Notes: generated from the sequence alone by a model not told the origin. A stretch of 64,000 nucleotides of DNA from Treponema sp. (GCA_017548565.1 JAFYZU010000007.1:1-64000); one strand, 5' to 3'. Numbered from the stretch's first letter, positions 17,153 through 27,424 are shown. Numbers and translations: made by a program.

Positions 17153-18055
17153 TTAATCTAATGGTTCATCTTCTCTTCTGAGAGGGAAGAATTCATAACC
17201 TGCAAGCCATGGTCCGTTATGACATCCGCTTACAGGAGACATTATTACATCCTCATGATTACATTCAATTCCATATTCCTTTTCAATTTCACGCAGCTCT
17301 GTAATAGCAGAAGGACCTGTGTAAACATGGAAAAGTATATAATCCTTAGGCTGTCTGTTACCTATTTTTTCCTTGATTATTTCACATGATTTATGAAGAG
17401 CCTTTGTCTGAGTACGAACACTTGCAAGAGGAACAACTTCGCCTTCAGGTGAAAAATGAATTACAGGACAGATATTGAGCATTTTACCCATGAATGCTTT
17501 GCCACCCTTTAATCTTCCGTTATAGATAAGATAATCAAGTCTTCCGTCAACTCCTAAGAATTCCTGACGGGCTTTAATCCATTCAATTTCCTTTACAATC
17601 TGATCTGTAGGAACACCTTCTTTTACAAGATCTGCCGCCTTAACTGCAAGAAGTCCTTCATTAAATGCAGTAATTCTTGAGTCAATTACAGTAATCTTCA
17701 TTTTTTCTTCATAATCTTCTGAAACAAGTCTCAGAGCGTTATAAGTTCCACCAAGCCCCGAACTGATTGCAATAATAATCAATTCCCTGTATCCCTTTTC
17801 ATAAAGCTCATCAAACTGTTTGCGCACTTTTTCCATATTCGGGATTGCAGTTGAAGGAAGGTTATCCTTTGGATTTTCGATAGTTTCCTGTTCCTGATAG
17901 AATTTCACAGGATCAAGTGACGGGCCTTCTTCGTATTCAACCCCTTTAAAAGTAAGACGTACACGGATTATTCCGATATCATCCCTCTTATAACGTTCAG
18001 GTGCCCATTCAATACAACCGGTTGATGTTACCAATACAAATCTTTTGTCTGCCAT
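17153..18055 (-). CDS. DegV-family fatty-acid-binding protein (probable FakB)
   Basis: 300 aa of the DegV family, whose members hold a fatty acid for phosphorylation by FakA. FVLVTSTGCIEW is the N-terminal strand-loop. The central part has STAIPN and ISSGLGGTYNALRLV, and the end has SPVSGCHNGP. Placement between plsX and acp, in an operon headed by fakA, supports the FakB role. The bound fatty acid cannot be predicted. A GGAG site precedes the start. Confidence 0.8.
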   Translation of the reverse strand: MADKRFVLVTSTGCIEWAPERYKRDDIGIIRVRLTFKGVEYEEGPSLDPVKFYQEQETIENPKDNLPSTAIPNMEKVRKQFDELYEKGYRELIIIAISSGLGGTYNALRLVSEDYEEKMKITVIDSRITAFNEGLLAVKAADLVKEGVPTDQIVKEIEWIKARQEFLGVDGRLDYLIYNGRLKGGKAFMGKMLNICPVIHFSPEGEVVPLASVRTQTKALHKSCEIIKEKIGNRQPKDYILFHVYTGPSAITELREIEKEYGIECNHEDVIMSPVSGCHNGPWLAGYEFFPLRREDEPLD

Positions 18056-18072
18056 ATATTCAATTTCTCCTA

Positions 18073-19032
18073 CTAATAAATATCTTTATTTTCTGCCAGA
18101 TTAACCAGCATTCTTACAGTATTTAATATTGATTTTTCGTTTGCCGCTCCATGTGCCTTTATTACGTATTTTGTAATTCCAAGAACAATTCCGCCGCCAA
18201 GCGAATTAAAATCATAAACAGAAATAAGCTGTTCTGCAATTTTAAGTGCTTCCTTATTACCTGTAGTTTTTCCGATTTTTACGATATCACCGATCAGGCG
18301 TCGTGCCATTCCTTCGCTGACCTTCAATACCTGATTACCTGCGAAACCATCACATACAAGAACATCACAGTCCCCGCTCAGACAATTTGTTCCTTCAAAA
18401 TTACCGGCAAAATTAATACCCTCTTCTTTTTTCAGAAGCTGATGAGTTTCCTTTACAAGCGCATTACCTTTAGATTCTTCTGCACCGTTCGATAAAAGTC
18501 CTACCCGAGGATTCTCGATTTTATAAAGATCGTGCATGAGCTGCGAGCCAAGATGTGCAAACTGAACGAGAATATCCGAGGTACAGTCAATATTTGCACC
18601 GGTATCTACAACACAGGTAAAATTTCCTTTTTCTGCAGGTAAAATTGCAGCAAGTGCAGGACGCATCATTTCAGGTTTTTTCAGATAAAGAGTAGAACCA
18701 ACAAGAAGAGCCCCCGTACTTCCGGCATTTACAAGGCCGATGCACTCCTCGTTATTCTTCAACTCTTCCAGCCCCTTTACAAGCGAAGAATTTGTTTTTT
18801 CTTTGATTGCCATTACCGGATGATCATAATTAGTAATGACATCTGGAGCATCTATAATTCTTACACGCTCCCTGTCACCGCCGAATTTTTCTACTGCCGC
18901 TTCTATTGTCTTCTGCTCACCTGTCAGACAAACCTTAAGCTTTGGAAATTCCTTTAAAGCCTCGCAGGCACCCTGAACAATCGTTTCCGGTCCTTTGTCG
19001 CTTCCTAAAGTATCAATTACAACTGTATACAT
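18073..19032 (-). CDS. plsX: phosphate acyltransferase PlsX
   Basis: A peripheral membrane enzyme that interconverts acyl-ACP and acyl-phosphate. VIDTLGSDKGPETIVQGA at the N-terminus, then ALAAILPAEKG, VVDTGANIDC, DVLVCDGFAGNQVLKVSEG and GGGIVLGI are family signatures. The usual DAMGGD motif reads DTLGSD. Length 319 aa is normal. It lies 9 nt after fakA, and the set makes acyl-phosphate both from host fatty acids and from acyl-ACP. Confidence 0.93.
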   Translation of the reverse strand: MYTVVIDTLGSDKGPETIVQGACEALKEFPKLKVCLTGEQKTIEAAVEKFGGDRERVRIIDAPDVITNYDHPVMAIKEKTNSSLVKGLEELKNNEECIGLVNAGSTGALLVGSTLYLKKPEMMRPALAAILPAEKGNFTCVVDTGANIDCTSDILVQFAHLGSQLMHDLYKIENPRVGLLSNGAEESKGNALVKETHQLLKKEEGINFAGNFEGTNCLSGDCDVLVCDGFAGNQVLKVSEGMARRLIGDIVKIGKTTGNKEALKIAEQLISVYDFNSLGGGIVLGITKYVIKAHGAANEKSILNTVRMLVNLAENKDIY

Positions 19033-19041
19033 ATTTTCCTC

Positions 19042-20706
19042 TTATTCCAATGATACATAAAAACTATAGACATCCTGTCCACCGTCCAATACAGTCACAT
19101 CCATTGAGCTGTATTTTTCCTGTAAATCTTTTTCTATTTTATTTTTTTCTTCTTCCGTTACATCTTTACCGCAGAAAACAGTCAGAAGCTCTTTATCATC
19201 AATTTCTTTAAATTGTTCAAGAAGCTGATAAAGCGCATCTGTACGGTTTTCAGTTACACAAAGGATTTTATCACCTTCTATTCCGATATAATCTCCTTTT
19301 GCAACATTATGACCGTTAAGATTTGCATCCTTATCAGCACCTGCTACTTCAAGTGCGGTTACACCATCTATCGTTTCCTGTACATCGCTTACAAAATCTT
19401 CTATGTCATCAAAAAACGGATTAATTACGGAAAGTGCGCTGTAGCCCTGCTGAATTGATTTTGAAGGAAGGACTACAATTTCACTCTTTTTATAAAGCTC
19501 CTTTGCCTGTTTTGCAGTAAGCATGATATTTGAATTATCAGGTAAAACTGCAATGTAATCTGCATTTACTTTGTCAAAAGCTTCGAGAAATGCCTTTACC
19601 GGAGGATTTCCTGTCTGTCCGCCGTTTATGATTACATCTGCTCCAAGCTCAGTGAACAGCTGCTTTATTCCCTCCCCGTCTGCAACAGCAACAACCGCCA
19701 GTTTTTTATGCTCAGGTTTTTCTGCTTCTGCATCCTGTTTATTGACAATCTCCTGATGCTGCAAAGCCATATTTTCAATCTTGATTGTAAGAAATTCGCC
19801 GTATTTTCTAAGCTCATTCAATACATCACCTGGATTCGGAGTATGAACGTGAAGTTTAACTACATCATCTTCTTTATAACAGACGATTGATTCACCCTTC
19901 ATCTCATTTAAAAAATCAACTATTTTCTGAATATCAAAATTATCCGGATCTGTTTTCTTAGTCTGAAGCCTTAAAAGACATTCGGTACAATATCCAAATT
20001 CAAGCTCACTGTCACGGGTAAATGCAGAAATATCAACCGCAGGAGCATCATTTTTCTGATTTACTCCTTCATTACCTGCAAGAGGATTATAATCTTCATC
20101 GATAAGTGAATTATACATTCCTTCTGCAATACAAAGATATCCTGCCCCGCCTGAATCGATGACGTCTGCTTCCTTTAAAACATCAAGCATTTCTTTTGTC
20201 TTTGGAAGAATTTCTTCTGCACCCTTAAGATGTTCCCTGTAAAAATCTTCAATTTCAGATGAAGAATCGATTCTGCTTTCTGCATAATTAACAGATTCTT
20301 TAAATACGGTAAGGATTGTTCCTTCTACAGGATTTACAACTGCATGATAAGCCTGGGCAACCGCTGTTTTATATACATCGATTAAATCTAAGGCAGTAAC
20401 CTGTTTATAAGATTTAAACCCCTTCTCAAGCCCTTTGAAAAACTGCGACAGGATGACTCCGGAATTTCCGCGTGCCCCTAAAAGTGAACCATGCGACAAT
20501 GCATGCGCACAATCACAAATATCGCCTGAAGCAGTTTTTGCAGTTTCTTCAAGTCCCGTCTCAAAAGTAATGCACATATTAGTCCCGGTATCGCCGTCCG
20601 GAACCGGAAAAACATTCAGATCATTAATCTTCTGAACATTTGCCCTCAAATTTTTTGCACCACCAGTAAGTATTCTCTTAAAGAGAACGGCATCCATTGT
20701 TTTCAT
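19042..20706 (-). CDS. fakA: fatty acid kinase catalytic subunit FakA (DhaL-DegV fusion)
   Basis: 554 aa. The N-terminal DhaL ATP-binding domain has NVFPVPDGDTGTNM, whose Asp residues bind Mg-ATP, and HALSHGSLLGARGNSGVIL. A middle domain and a C-terminal DegV-like domain follow. The enzyme phosphorylates fatty acids presented by FakB. It heads the fakA-plsX-fakB-acp operon. Its promoter is consensus (TTGACA, 17 nt, TATAAT), with the -10 only 7 nt before the ATG and no Shine-Dalgarno site. Confidence 0.9.
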   Translation of the reverse strand: MKTMDAVLFKRILTGGAKNLRANVQKINDLNVFPVPDGDTGTNMCITFETGLEETAKTASGDICDCAHALSHGSLLGARGNSGVILSQFFKGLEKGFKSYKQVTALDLIDVYKTAVAQAYHAVVNPVEGTILTVFKESVNYAESRIDSSSEIEDFYREHLKGAEEILPKTKEMLDVLKEADVIDSGGAGYLCIAEGMYNSLIDEDYNPLAGNEGVNQKNDAPAVDISAFTRDSELEFGYCTECLLRLQTKKTDPDNFDIQKIVDFLNEMKGESIVCYKEDDVVKLHVHTPNPGDVLNELRKYGEFLTIKIENMALQHQEIVNKQDAEAEKPEHKKLAVVAVADGEGIKQLFTELGADVIINGGQTGNPPVKAFLEAFDKVNADYIAVLPDNSNIMLTAKQAKELYKKSEIVVLPSKSIQQGYSALSVINPFFDDIEDFVSDVQETIDGVTALEVAGADKDANLNGHNVAKGDYIGIEGDKILCVTENRTDALYQLLEQFKEIDDKELLTVFCGKDVTEEEKNKIEKDLQEKYSSMDVTVLDGGQDVYSFYVSLE

Positions 20707-20713
20707 AAATTCT

Positions 20714-20742
20714 ATTATAATCTGCTATATAAAAAGTGTCAA
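20714..20742 (-). promoter_or_regulatory. fak operon promoter, predicted leaderless
   Basis: On the minus strand TTGACA, 17 nt, TATAAT, then 7 nt to the ATG at 20706. The first transcribed base should fall at or next to the start codon. Confidence 0.8.
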
Positions 20743-20785
20743 AAAGTAAATTCATGCGAACGGCAAAAGTAAATTCACACTCCTA

Positions 20786-20814
20786 TTAACTAAAGACAGT
20801 TTTATAACTATAAT
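20786..20814 (+). promoter_or_regulatory. promoter of the PAP2 phosphatase gene, predicted leaderless
   Basis: TTAACT, 17 nt, TATAAT, then 6 nt to the ATG at 20821, with no Shine-Dalgarno site. Two direct copies of AAAAGTAAATTCA lie between this promoter and the fak promoter. Confidence 0.65.
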
Positions 20815-20820
20815 AAAATC

Positions 20821-21636
20821 ATGAAAAAGCTCGTTTTTATTATTTCAATTCTGTTTTTAACTTCAACGCTTTGTGCAGAAGAAAAACAGTTCAATCTCTG
20901 GGGAAGCGGAGAAGAATTCAAGCTTAATCCTGTTTTAGACGGCATTCTTCTTCCTTCATCTTTCGCTCTGAATCTTACAAGTTTTTTTGTAAATAAAAAC
21001 AAGACATCGCCTTCTTATACAGATTATACCTTCAATAAAGATGAAATTAACGGTTTCGAAAGACCATTCATTAACAAATACAATAAAGCCCTCGATAAAA
21101 CCGGTGATATATTCATGATAACTTCAATGCTTCTGCCTCTATCCCTGGGGTTTACCGATAATTCAGAGTGGCTCACAATCCTTACGATGTATGCAGAAAC
21201 TCTTTTTCTTGCAAACGGAACGAAAGAACTGCTCAAAGACAGTGTCATCCGTCCTCGGCCATACAACTATTTTGAAGGTGCCCCGAAAAAAGACATAAAA
21301 GAAGAAGACTGGTGCCACTCGTGGCCTTCGGGTCATGCTACGCTTTCCTTTGCGGGAGCTGCATTTACAACTTTTGTTTTTGCACGATATTTTCCTGATT
21401 CAAACTGGAAATGGGTCGTTGCAGGAACAAGCTATGCCTTTGCAGTTACTACAGCAATTCTGAGAATGTCAAGCGGAAATCATTATTTTACGGATGTTCT
21501 TACAGGAGCCGCAATCGGAACATTATACGGCATTTTAGTTCCATGGAGTCACACTCTTACTGCAGACAGTCGTAAAAAAAACACAGCAAGTGCAGGACTT
21601 GAACCTGCGGGATTCAGTATTACAATAAATTTCTAG
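20821..21636 (+). CDS. PAP2-family membrane phosphatase
   Basis: 271 aa with a signal or first helix (MKKLVFIISILFLTSTLCA). The three phosphatidic-acid-phosphatase motifs are KDSVIRPRP, WPSGHAT and RMSSGNHYFTDVL, which hold the catalytic His residues. Likely substrates are lipid phosphates such as phosphatidate, undecaprenyl pyrophosphate or lipid A. Its place divergent from the fak operon fits a lipid role. Its last bases overlap the end of the convergent M16-like gene. Confidence 0.85.
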   Translation: MKKLVFIISILFLTSTLCAEEKQFNLWGSGEEFKLNPVLDGILLPSSFALNLTSFFVNKNKTSPSYTDYTFNKDEINGFERPFINKYNKALDKTGDIFMITSMLLPLSLGFTDNSEWLTILTMYAETLFLANGTKELLKDSVIRPRPYNYFEGAPKKDIKEEDWCHSWPSGHATLSFAGAAFTTFVFARYFPDSNWKWVVAGTSYAFAVTTAILRMSSGNHYFTDVLTGAAIGTLYGILVPWSHTLTADSRKKNTASAGLEPAGFSITINF

Positions 21637-23006
21637 AATTCATTTTCCGATCGTTCAAGTTCCTCGAGAAGCTTTTCTTCCTGCTCTGATGAAGTAATTC
21701 CTATCCACAGCGAATTTTCGGTAGCAATGTATTTTTTAAAGGCTTCAAGAATTTCTGACTGCGTAAGAGTAATGATGCTGTCAAAGTATTTATAAACCTG
21801 CACGGGATTATTAAACTGCCTTATGCTTCCGTAAACATTATCAAGAATCTCTACCGAGCTTCTGTTTGATGTATAAAAACTTATCAGCTGTGAATTTTTA
21901 AATCCTTCGATAATTTCGTTCAAATCTTCAAAAACAAAATTCTTTTCTTCATCTATTGAACAGATATATTTTCCCGAAAGAAGAATATTCTGAACCTCGC
22001 TTACCTTCTGTTTTATTTCATTAAAATCTGAACAGCTGAAAATAATATCCTGACCGTAATTAATCCGTCGGCCGGTTATTACATTACCGCAGCTGTAGCA
22101 TATTCCGTATTTTCCGCGAAGCACGTTTCCAAGCATTTTATCATAACAGGCAGAGGCTACACGAAGCGCAAGATATTCACGTGTATTCGAAGCAGGTGTT
22201 GCATAATACCTGCAGATTGTTGAAGTTTCCTGAACATCGGGACTTGTTTTTACGAAAGCCTGGCTTTTAACTTTTATGACCGGTGATTTTTTTTCCGCAG
22301 CAGCACCAGCTCCTTTTATAACTCCCATTGTTTTGTTCAATCTTTCAAGTATTTCTTTCTCATTAATATTTGAACGTACAATTATGCATATTTTATCTTC
22401 ATTAAATTCCTTTTCATAAATCTTCTTAATTCTGTCGAGACTGATTTTTTCAAGAGATTCTTCTGTATAAAAAGGAAATGAATTATATGGAGTGTTTTCA
22501 AAAATAATCTGCTCTGCATGATAATCGCTTAAGCTTTCCGGAGTATAAATCATCGTATAAAAATCATTTATTTTATTTGTTTTTATAATATTGAACAAAT
22601 CCTGTTTAAAAATAGGATTACGGAACATTGCAGTAAGATAATCAATTCCCTCTTCAAAATATTCATCAATTGATGTAACTGTCAGTCGTGAAAAATCATA
22701 TCCCGTATAATAAGAAAACTTTGTTCCGCTTTTATCCTGATAATCACCACGCGGAACTGAATTACGTGTAATATTATTGTAAAGAATCATCGAATAAAGA
22801 AAATCCTTGTATCCGCTTTCATCCTTTTTAAGCTCAGATGAACCGCCTCTTACAAAAATGCTCATTGCATCAATACGTCCCGAATTCTTTACGATATAAA
22901 CCGGAATTGAATTGTTAAGTGTGTAAGCCTTAACGTCCTTTGCTTCAAGAGAAAACACCCTTAATGAAAAAAGCAGAAGCAGACAGATAAAAATATTTTT
23001 TTTCAT
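21633..23006 (-). CDS. M16-family peptidase-like protein lacking the zinc motif
   Basis: 457 aa with a signal peptide (MKKNIFICLLLLFSLRVFS). It has the M16 fold (YTLNNSIPVYIVKNSG, MSIFVRGGSSELKK), but the HxxEH position reads KDFLYSMIL and has no metal ligands. Such proteins pair with a catalytic M16 partner to close the chamber. It begins 1 nt after the catalytic gene, which supports a two-subunit periplasmic peptidase. Confidence 0.75.
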   Translation of the reverse strand: MKKNIFICLLLLFSLRVFSLEAKDVKAYTLNNSIPVYIVKNSGRIDAMSIFVRGGSSELKKDESGYKDFLYSMILYNNITRNSVPRGDYQDKSGTKFSYYTGYDFSRLTVTSIDEYFEEGIDYLTAMFRNPIFKQDLFNIIKTNKINDFYTMIYTPESLSDYHAEQIIFENTPYNSFPFYTEESLEKISLDRIKKIYEKEFNEDKICIIVRSNINEKEILERLNKTMGVIKGAGAAAEKKSPVIKVKSQAFVKTSPDVQETSTICRYYATPASNTREYLALRVASACYDKMLGNVLRGKYGICYSCGNVITGRRINYGQDIIFSCSDFNEIKQKVSEVQNILLSGKYICSIDEEKNFVFEDLNEIIEGFKNSQLISFYTSNRSSVEILDNVYGSIRQFNNPVQVYKYFDSIITLTQSEILEAFKKYIATENSLWIGITSSEQEEKLLEELERSENEF

Positions 23007-23007
23007 T

Positions 23008-24453
23008 TTATTTCTCGATTACCTTAAATCCATTTCTTTTATATTCATTGACACAGTCCTTAAAGACTTCAGGATTCAATGAAACAACAACAACCGGTCT
23101 TCCGTTATGAATGTATTTATTTATATATGATTTTAAATCCTGTTTTGTAACCTTATTCAGATTTTCAACATAAGAAAAATAATAATCTGAATCTGCTGTT
23201 TCCCACCATCCTTTTATATATTTAAGCTGCGATTCAAGAGTTTCGCCTTCAAACAGAATATTGTTTTCAAAAGTCTTCATGATTGCTTTTACCGAAGCTT
23301 CATCTGATACGGCTGCTTCAACTGACAGTATAAGCTGATTTTCAATTTCGGAAACAAACTTTTTCGTTCGTTTTGCAGGCATATAATTCGGTGAACGGAA
23401 GGCAGCCGGCGCATGAATTACACCAAGACGTTTTGAAGAAAGATAATAAAAATCAAGATATTCCGAAGAAGGAATTTCATAATACAGGCTTGTCATAAAA
23501 TGCTTTGTATAAATGCTTCCCTGCTGTTTTAAAACAGTCGAAAGGAAATCTGCGGTATAAGTATCTTTTAAATCATATTCACTATCAGGACCGCGGTAAA
23601 AAACATTGACATACATAAGCTCTTTCGGAGTATATTCGCTTTTAAAAACAAAATACTGTGTTTTTGAACCAGGACGTCTTTTAAACTGGATTTTCTTTTT
23701 TGACCATGGATCTTCACTTTTCGGCCAGTCACCGTAAATTTGATTTACAAGTTCATAAACTTCTTCTGCCTTTACATCTCCTCCGATAAAAAGTGCGCAG
23801 TTGTTAGGAATGAAAAATTGATTCTGAATATCCTTAAGCTGGCTTACAGTCGCATTTAAAATAACATCCTTTGAACCGCCTACATCAACTGCCCATTTAT
23901 TTTCCGAAAAAAGATGATTCTGAACAAACTGATACAAAAACTGACCTTCAGTAGAAGCCCTTCCTTCCACCTCAGCAAGTACAATCTTTTTTTCAAGCTC
24001 AAGCCTGTCCTTATCAAGAAGAGGAGTCCTTATTGCATAATTCAGAAAAACAAGACCTTCTTCAAGCTTTTTTACCGGGATTGTAAAAAAATACGAAAGC
24101 GATTCAAAGCCCGTGTAAGCATTATAATCATAAACACCAAGCTTATTGAGTGCGTTTTCCATTTTTTCGGTGCTGTCATAAAGCTCGTTGCCGTTAAAAA
24201 TCATATGCTCAAAAAGATGAAACAATCCGGCTGTCTGCTTTGTCTGAGCGATACTTCCGCATCTTACCGAAACGTCTATCGTTACCAGAGGATTTGTATG
24301 ATCTTCTACTACAAAAAGCTCAAGACCGTTATCGAGTCTGTATCTGAAGACACCTTCGAACTGTGTCTTCTGGGCATGAATGCCTGAAATAAGGATAAAA
24401 AACAATAAAGATGAAATAAACCATTTTTTAACTGAAAATACTGTAAATGACAT
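23008..24453 (-). CDS. M16-family zinc peptidase, catalytic subunit
   Basis: 481 aa, exported (KKWFISSLLFFILISGIHA). The inverted zinc motif HLFEH is in AGLFHLFEHMIFNG, and the third ligand Glu should be the one in LEKKIVLAEVEGR. LDNGLELFVVEDH and TIDVSVRCGS are usual M16 N-terminal strands. It is expected to degrade small unfolded peptides in the periplasm with the protein encoded downstream. No Shine-Dalgarno site is visible; a TATTAT lies 6 nt before the ATG. Confidence 0.85.
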   Translation of the reverse strand: MSFTVFSVKKWFISSLLFFILISGIHAQKTQFEGVFRYRLDNGLELFVVEDHTNPLVTIDVSVRCGSIAQTKQTAGLFHLFEHMIFNGNELYDSTEKMENALNKLGVYDYNAYTGFESLSYFFTIPVKKLEEGLVFLNYAIRTPLLDKDRLELEKKIVLAEVEGRASTEGQFLYQFVQNHLFSENKWAVDVGGSKDVILNATVSQLKDIQNQFFIPNNCALFIGGDVKAEEVYELVNQIYGDWPKSEDPWSKKKIQFKRRPGSKTQYFVFKSEYTPKELMYVNVFYRGPDSEYDLKDTYTADFLSTVLKQQGSIYTKHFMTSLYYEIPSSEYLDFYYLSSKRLGVIHAPAAFRSPNYMPAKRTKKFVSEIENQLILSVEAAVSDEASVKAIMKTFENNILFEGETLESQLKYIKGWWETADSDYYFSYVENLNKVTKQDLKSYINKYIHNGRPVVVVSLNPEVFKDCVNEYKRNGFKVIEK

Positions 24454-24568
24454 AATTCAATAATAATACGAAATTCTATTTTTATCCATTGAATAAGAGC
24501 AATTTTTTCATTAAAATAGAAAAACATTTATTATTCAGTAAAAAATTTATTAATTAAGAGGTATTAAT

Positions 24569-26665
24569 ATGGCTTGGGATATTTCAAAAGTAAGAAATAT
24601 CGGTATCAGTGCCCACATTGACTCAGGAAAGACAACAACTTCTGAACGTATTTTGTTCTACTGTAACAAGATTCACGCGATTCACGAAGTTCGTGGTAAG
24701 GACGGTGTTGGTGCTGTAATGGATAACATGGAACTGGAACGCGAACGCGGTATTACAATCCAGTCAGCTGCTACTCAGGTTCAGTGGAAAGACTACACAA
24801 TCAACCTTATCGACACACCGGGACACGTAGACTTTACTGTAGAAGTTGAACGTTCTTTACGCGTTCTTGACGGTGCTATTATGATTCTCTGTGCCGTTGC
24901 CGGTGTTCAGTCTCAGTCAATTACTGTAGACCGCCAGCTCAAACGCTATCATGTACCACGTGTTGCATTCGTAAACAAGTGTGACCGTCAGGGTGCAAAT
25001 CCTTTGAGAGTACGCATGCAGTTACGCGAAAAATTAGGATTAAATGCGTACATGATGGAACTTCCAATCGGTCTGGAAGATAAACTCGAAGGTGTTGTAG
25101 ATTTAGTAGGCATGAAAGCAATGTATTTTGACGGTCCAAACGGTGAAGATGTTCGTATTGCTGAAATACCTGCAAATATGACTGCAGATGCTGAAAAATA
25201 TCGTGAAGAACTTCTTGATGCCGCTTCAATGTTCGATGATTCTTTAATGGAAGAAATCATGGAAAAAGGATATCAAGCAGTATCTGAAGAAAAACTTATT
25301 GCAGCTATCCGTAAAGGTACTCTTGCAGAACAGTTTGTCGGAGTATTCTGTGGTTCTGCTCACGTAAACAAAGGTATTCAGCCGCTTCTCGATGCAGTTG
25401 CACGCTATCTTCCATCGCCAGATGAAGTTAAGAACGTTGCACTCGATCTTGACAATAACGAAGCAGAAGTAGAGCTTTCATCTGATGATACAAAACCAAC
25501 TGTTGCCCTTGCATTCAAGCTTGATGACGGACAGTATGGTCAGCTCACATATACTCGTGTATATCAGGGAAAAATCAAGAAAGGTGAAGAGCTTTACAAT
25601 ACACGTTCAAAGAAAAAGTTCAAGGTTGGACGTCTTGTCCGCATGAACTCTGCACAGATGGAAGATATTAACGAAGGTTGTTCAGGAGATATCGTAGCTT
25701 TATTCGGTGTTGATTGTGCATCAGGTGATACATTCGTAAGCGGAAACATAAACTACTCAATGGCTTCAATGTTCGTTCCGGAACCTGTAATTTCTCTTTC
25801 TATTGAACCGAAAGACAAGCAGGCTGCAATCCAGATGTCAAAGGCATTGAACCGCTTTACAAAAGAAGACCCTACATTCCAGACATATACAGACCCTGAA
25901 TCTGGTGAAACAATCATCAAGGGTATGGGTGAATTACACCTTGCAGTATATGTTGAACGAATGAAGCGTGAATACAACTGTGAAGTAACAACCGGTGCTC
26001 CACAGGTAGCTTACCGTGAATCTATTACAACTCAGGGTGATTTCAACTATACACATAAGAAACAGTCTGGTGGTTCTGGTCAGTATGGTCGTGTAGCAGG
26101 TTTCATGGAACCAATTACAGACAAAGACTACGAATTCGTAGACGCAATCAAGGGAGGTGCTATTCCTAATGAATTCATTCCTTCCTGCGATAAAGGTTTC
26201 CAGAAAGCTATGAAGGAAGGTTCGTTAATCGGAGCTCCTATTGTTGGTGTTAAGATGACAATCAATGATGGTCAGTCACACCCTGTAGACTCTAACGATA
26301 ACGCATTCCAGATTGCTGCAATCGGTGCTTTCCGCGAAGGATATCTTAAAGCAAAACCAGTTATTCTTGAACCAATCATGAAAGTTCAGATGACTGCTCC
26401 TACAGAATTCCAGGGTAACCTCTTCGGTCTTATTAACCAGAGACGTGGTGTAATCGTTGATTCAACAGATGAAAACAACACATCTACAGTTAATGCTGAA
26501 GTTCCTCTTTCTGAAATGTTCGGATTCTCTACTATCCTCCGTTCTTCAACTCAGGGTAAAGGTGAATTCACAATGGAATTCGAAAAATACGGAAAAGTTC
26601 CAAATGCAATTGCAGATGAACTCATTGCAAAACATAAAGCAGAAAAAGAAGCAGCTAAGAAATAA
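24569..26665 (+). CDS. fusA: elongation factor G
   Basis: 698-aa translocation GTPase. P-loop [17 protein letters not shown], switch [15 protein letters not shown] for guanine, and [19 protein letters not shown] in switch I. The HIDSGKTT form (Ser in place of Ala-Gly) is the one found in spirochaete EF-G copies and mitochondrial EF-G1. AAGAGG lies ahead of the ATG. Spirochaetes often have two EF-G genes with divided jobs; whether a second exists here is not visible. Confidence 0.95.
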   Translation: MAWDISKVRNIGISAHIDSGKTTTSERILFYCNKIHAIHEVRGKDGVGAVMDNMELERERGITIQSAATQVQWKDYTINLIDTPGHVDFTVEVERSLRVLDGAIMILCAVAGVQSQSITVDRQLKRYHVPRVAFVNKCDRQGANPLRVRMQLREKLGLNAYMMELPIGLEDKLEGVVDLVGMKAMYFDGPNGEDVRIAEIPANMTADAEKYREELLDAASMFDDSLMEEIMEKGYQAVSEEKLIAAIRKGTLAEQFVGVFCGSAHVNKGIQPLLDAVARYLPSPDEVKNVALDLDNNEAEVELSSDDTKPTVALAFKLDDGQYGQLTYTRVYQGKIKKGEELYNTRSKKKFKVGRLVRMNSAQMEDINEGCSGDIVALFGVDCASGDTFVSGNINYSMASMFVPEPVISLSIEPKDKQAAIQMSKALNRFTKEDPTFQTYTDPESGETIIKGMGELHLAVYVERMKREYNCEVTTGAPQVAYRESITTQGDFNYTHKKQSGGSGQYGRVAGFMEPITDKDYEFVDAIKGGAIPNEFIPSCDKGFQKAMKEGSLIGAPIVGVKMTINDGQSHPVDSNDNAFQIAAIGAFREGYLKAKPVILEPIMKVQMTAPTEFQGNLFGLINQRRGVIVDSTDENNTSTVNAEVPLSEMFGFSTILRSSTQGKGEFTMEFEKYGKVPNAIADELIAKHKAEKEAAKK

Positions 26666-26684
26666 CATAGAATAAGGAATTAAT

Positions 26685-27344
26685 ATGGAAAAGAAAGATT
26701 TAATTGAACACAGCCCTGTTCGTTTTTTTGATAAGGCAACAAATGCCGGACTTAAAGCAGGTGAAATGGGTCTTATCACAGCAAAAAAAGGACTTGGAAA
26801 AACTTCTGTTCTTGTTCAGTTTGGTATTGATTCATTGTTGAACGATAATGCACTTGTTCACGTTTCTTTTGACCAGCAGTCTTCTAATGTTATTGCATGG
26901 TATTCAAGCATCCTTTCAGAAATTGCTAAGAAAAAGAACTTCAATATTGATGATCTTAATGAAGATATCGTAAGAAACAGAACAATCTTGAATTTCAACC
27001 AGGAAACCTTTACTTTGCCTAAAGTTGTAAACACACTCAACGCACTTAAGGAAGGCGGAATCAAGATTGCAGCTGTCGTAGTTGACGGACTTGATCTGGC
27101 AAAAGCTTCAAAAGATGATATCGACTGTTTTGCAAACTTCATCAAAAAGGAATCAATGACAGCATGGTTCAGCTACACAAGTGAAGCAACAACCGTAAAA
27201 GATACAATTGATTCTGCAAAAGCTGATTATTTTGCAACAGTTGCACATCTTAGTGCAGAAGGAAAAGACCTTTCTTTAACTGTAATTAAAAACGGTGAAG
27301 GAAAAGTTTCTCTTGATCCTAAAACTCTTCTTATTTCTAAATAA
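26685..27344 (+). CDS. RecA/KaiC-like P-loop protein, function unknown
   Basis: 219 aa. A Walker A is visible in ITAKKGLGKTSVLVQFG (near residue 35), VHVSFDQQ follows, and a Walker B-like strand reads IAAVVVDGLDL. This is the pattern of RadA/KaiC/DnaB-type ATPase cores with no extra domain. GGAATTA precedes the start, 19 nt after fusA, so the two are probably cotranscribed and share the terminator at 27361. No specific role can be assigned. Confidence 0.7.
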   Translation: MEKKDLIEHSPVRFFDKATNAGLKAGEMGLITAKKGLGKTSVLVQFGIDSLLNDNALVHVSFDQQSSNVIAWYSSILSEIAKKKNFNIDDLNEDIVRNRTILNFNQETFTLPKVVNTLNALKEGGIKIAAVVVDGLDLAKASKDDIDCFANFIKKESMTAWFSYTSEATTVKDTIDSAKADYFATVAHLSAEGKDLSLTVIKNGEGKVSLDPKTLLISK

Positions 27345-27360
27345 ATAACTGATAAGAAAT

Positions 27361-27424
27361 AAAAAAAGGGTTGTCTTAAAAGCATGGGATGATTTACATT
27401 CTTACTTTACCGGACAACCCTTTG
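27361..27424. terminator. terminator after fusA and the P-loop gene
   Basis: AAAGGGTTGTC and GACAACCCTTT form an 11-bp stem with a 37-nt loop. It can serve both strands. Confidence 0.65.

Noticed and set aside
27361-27424. GGGTTGTC hairpin as a further copy of the dispersed 20-bp motif
   Set aside because: Only eight bases match and they form the stem of an ordinary terminator; the CCCCATTGTT half is absent.
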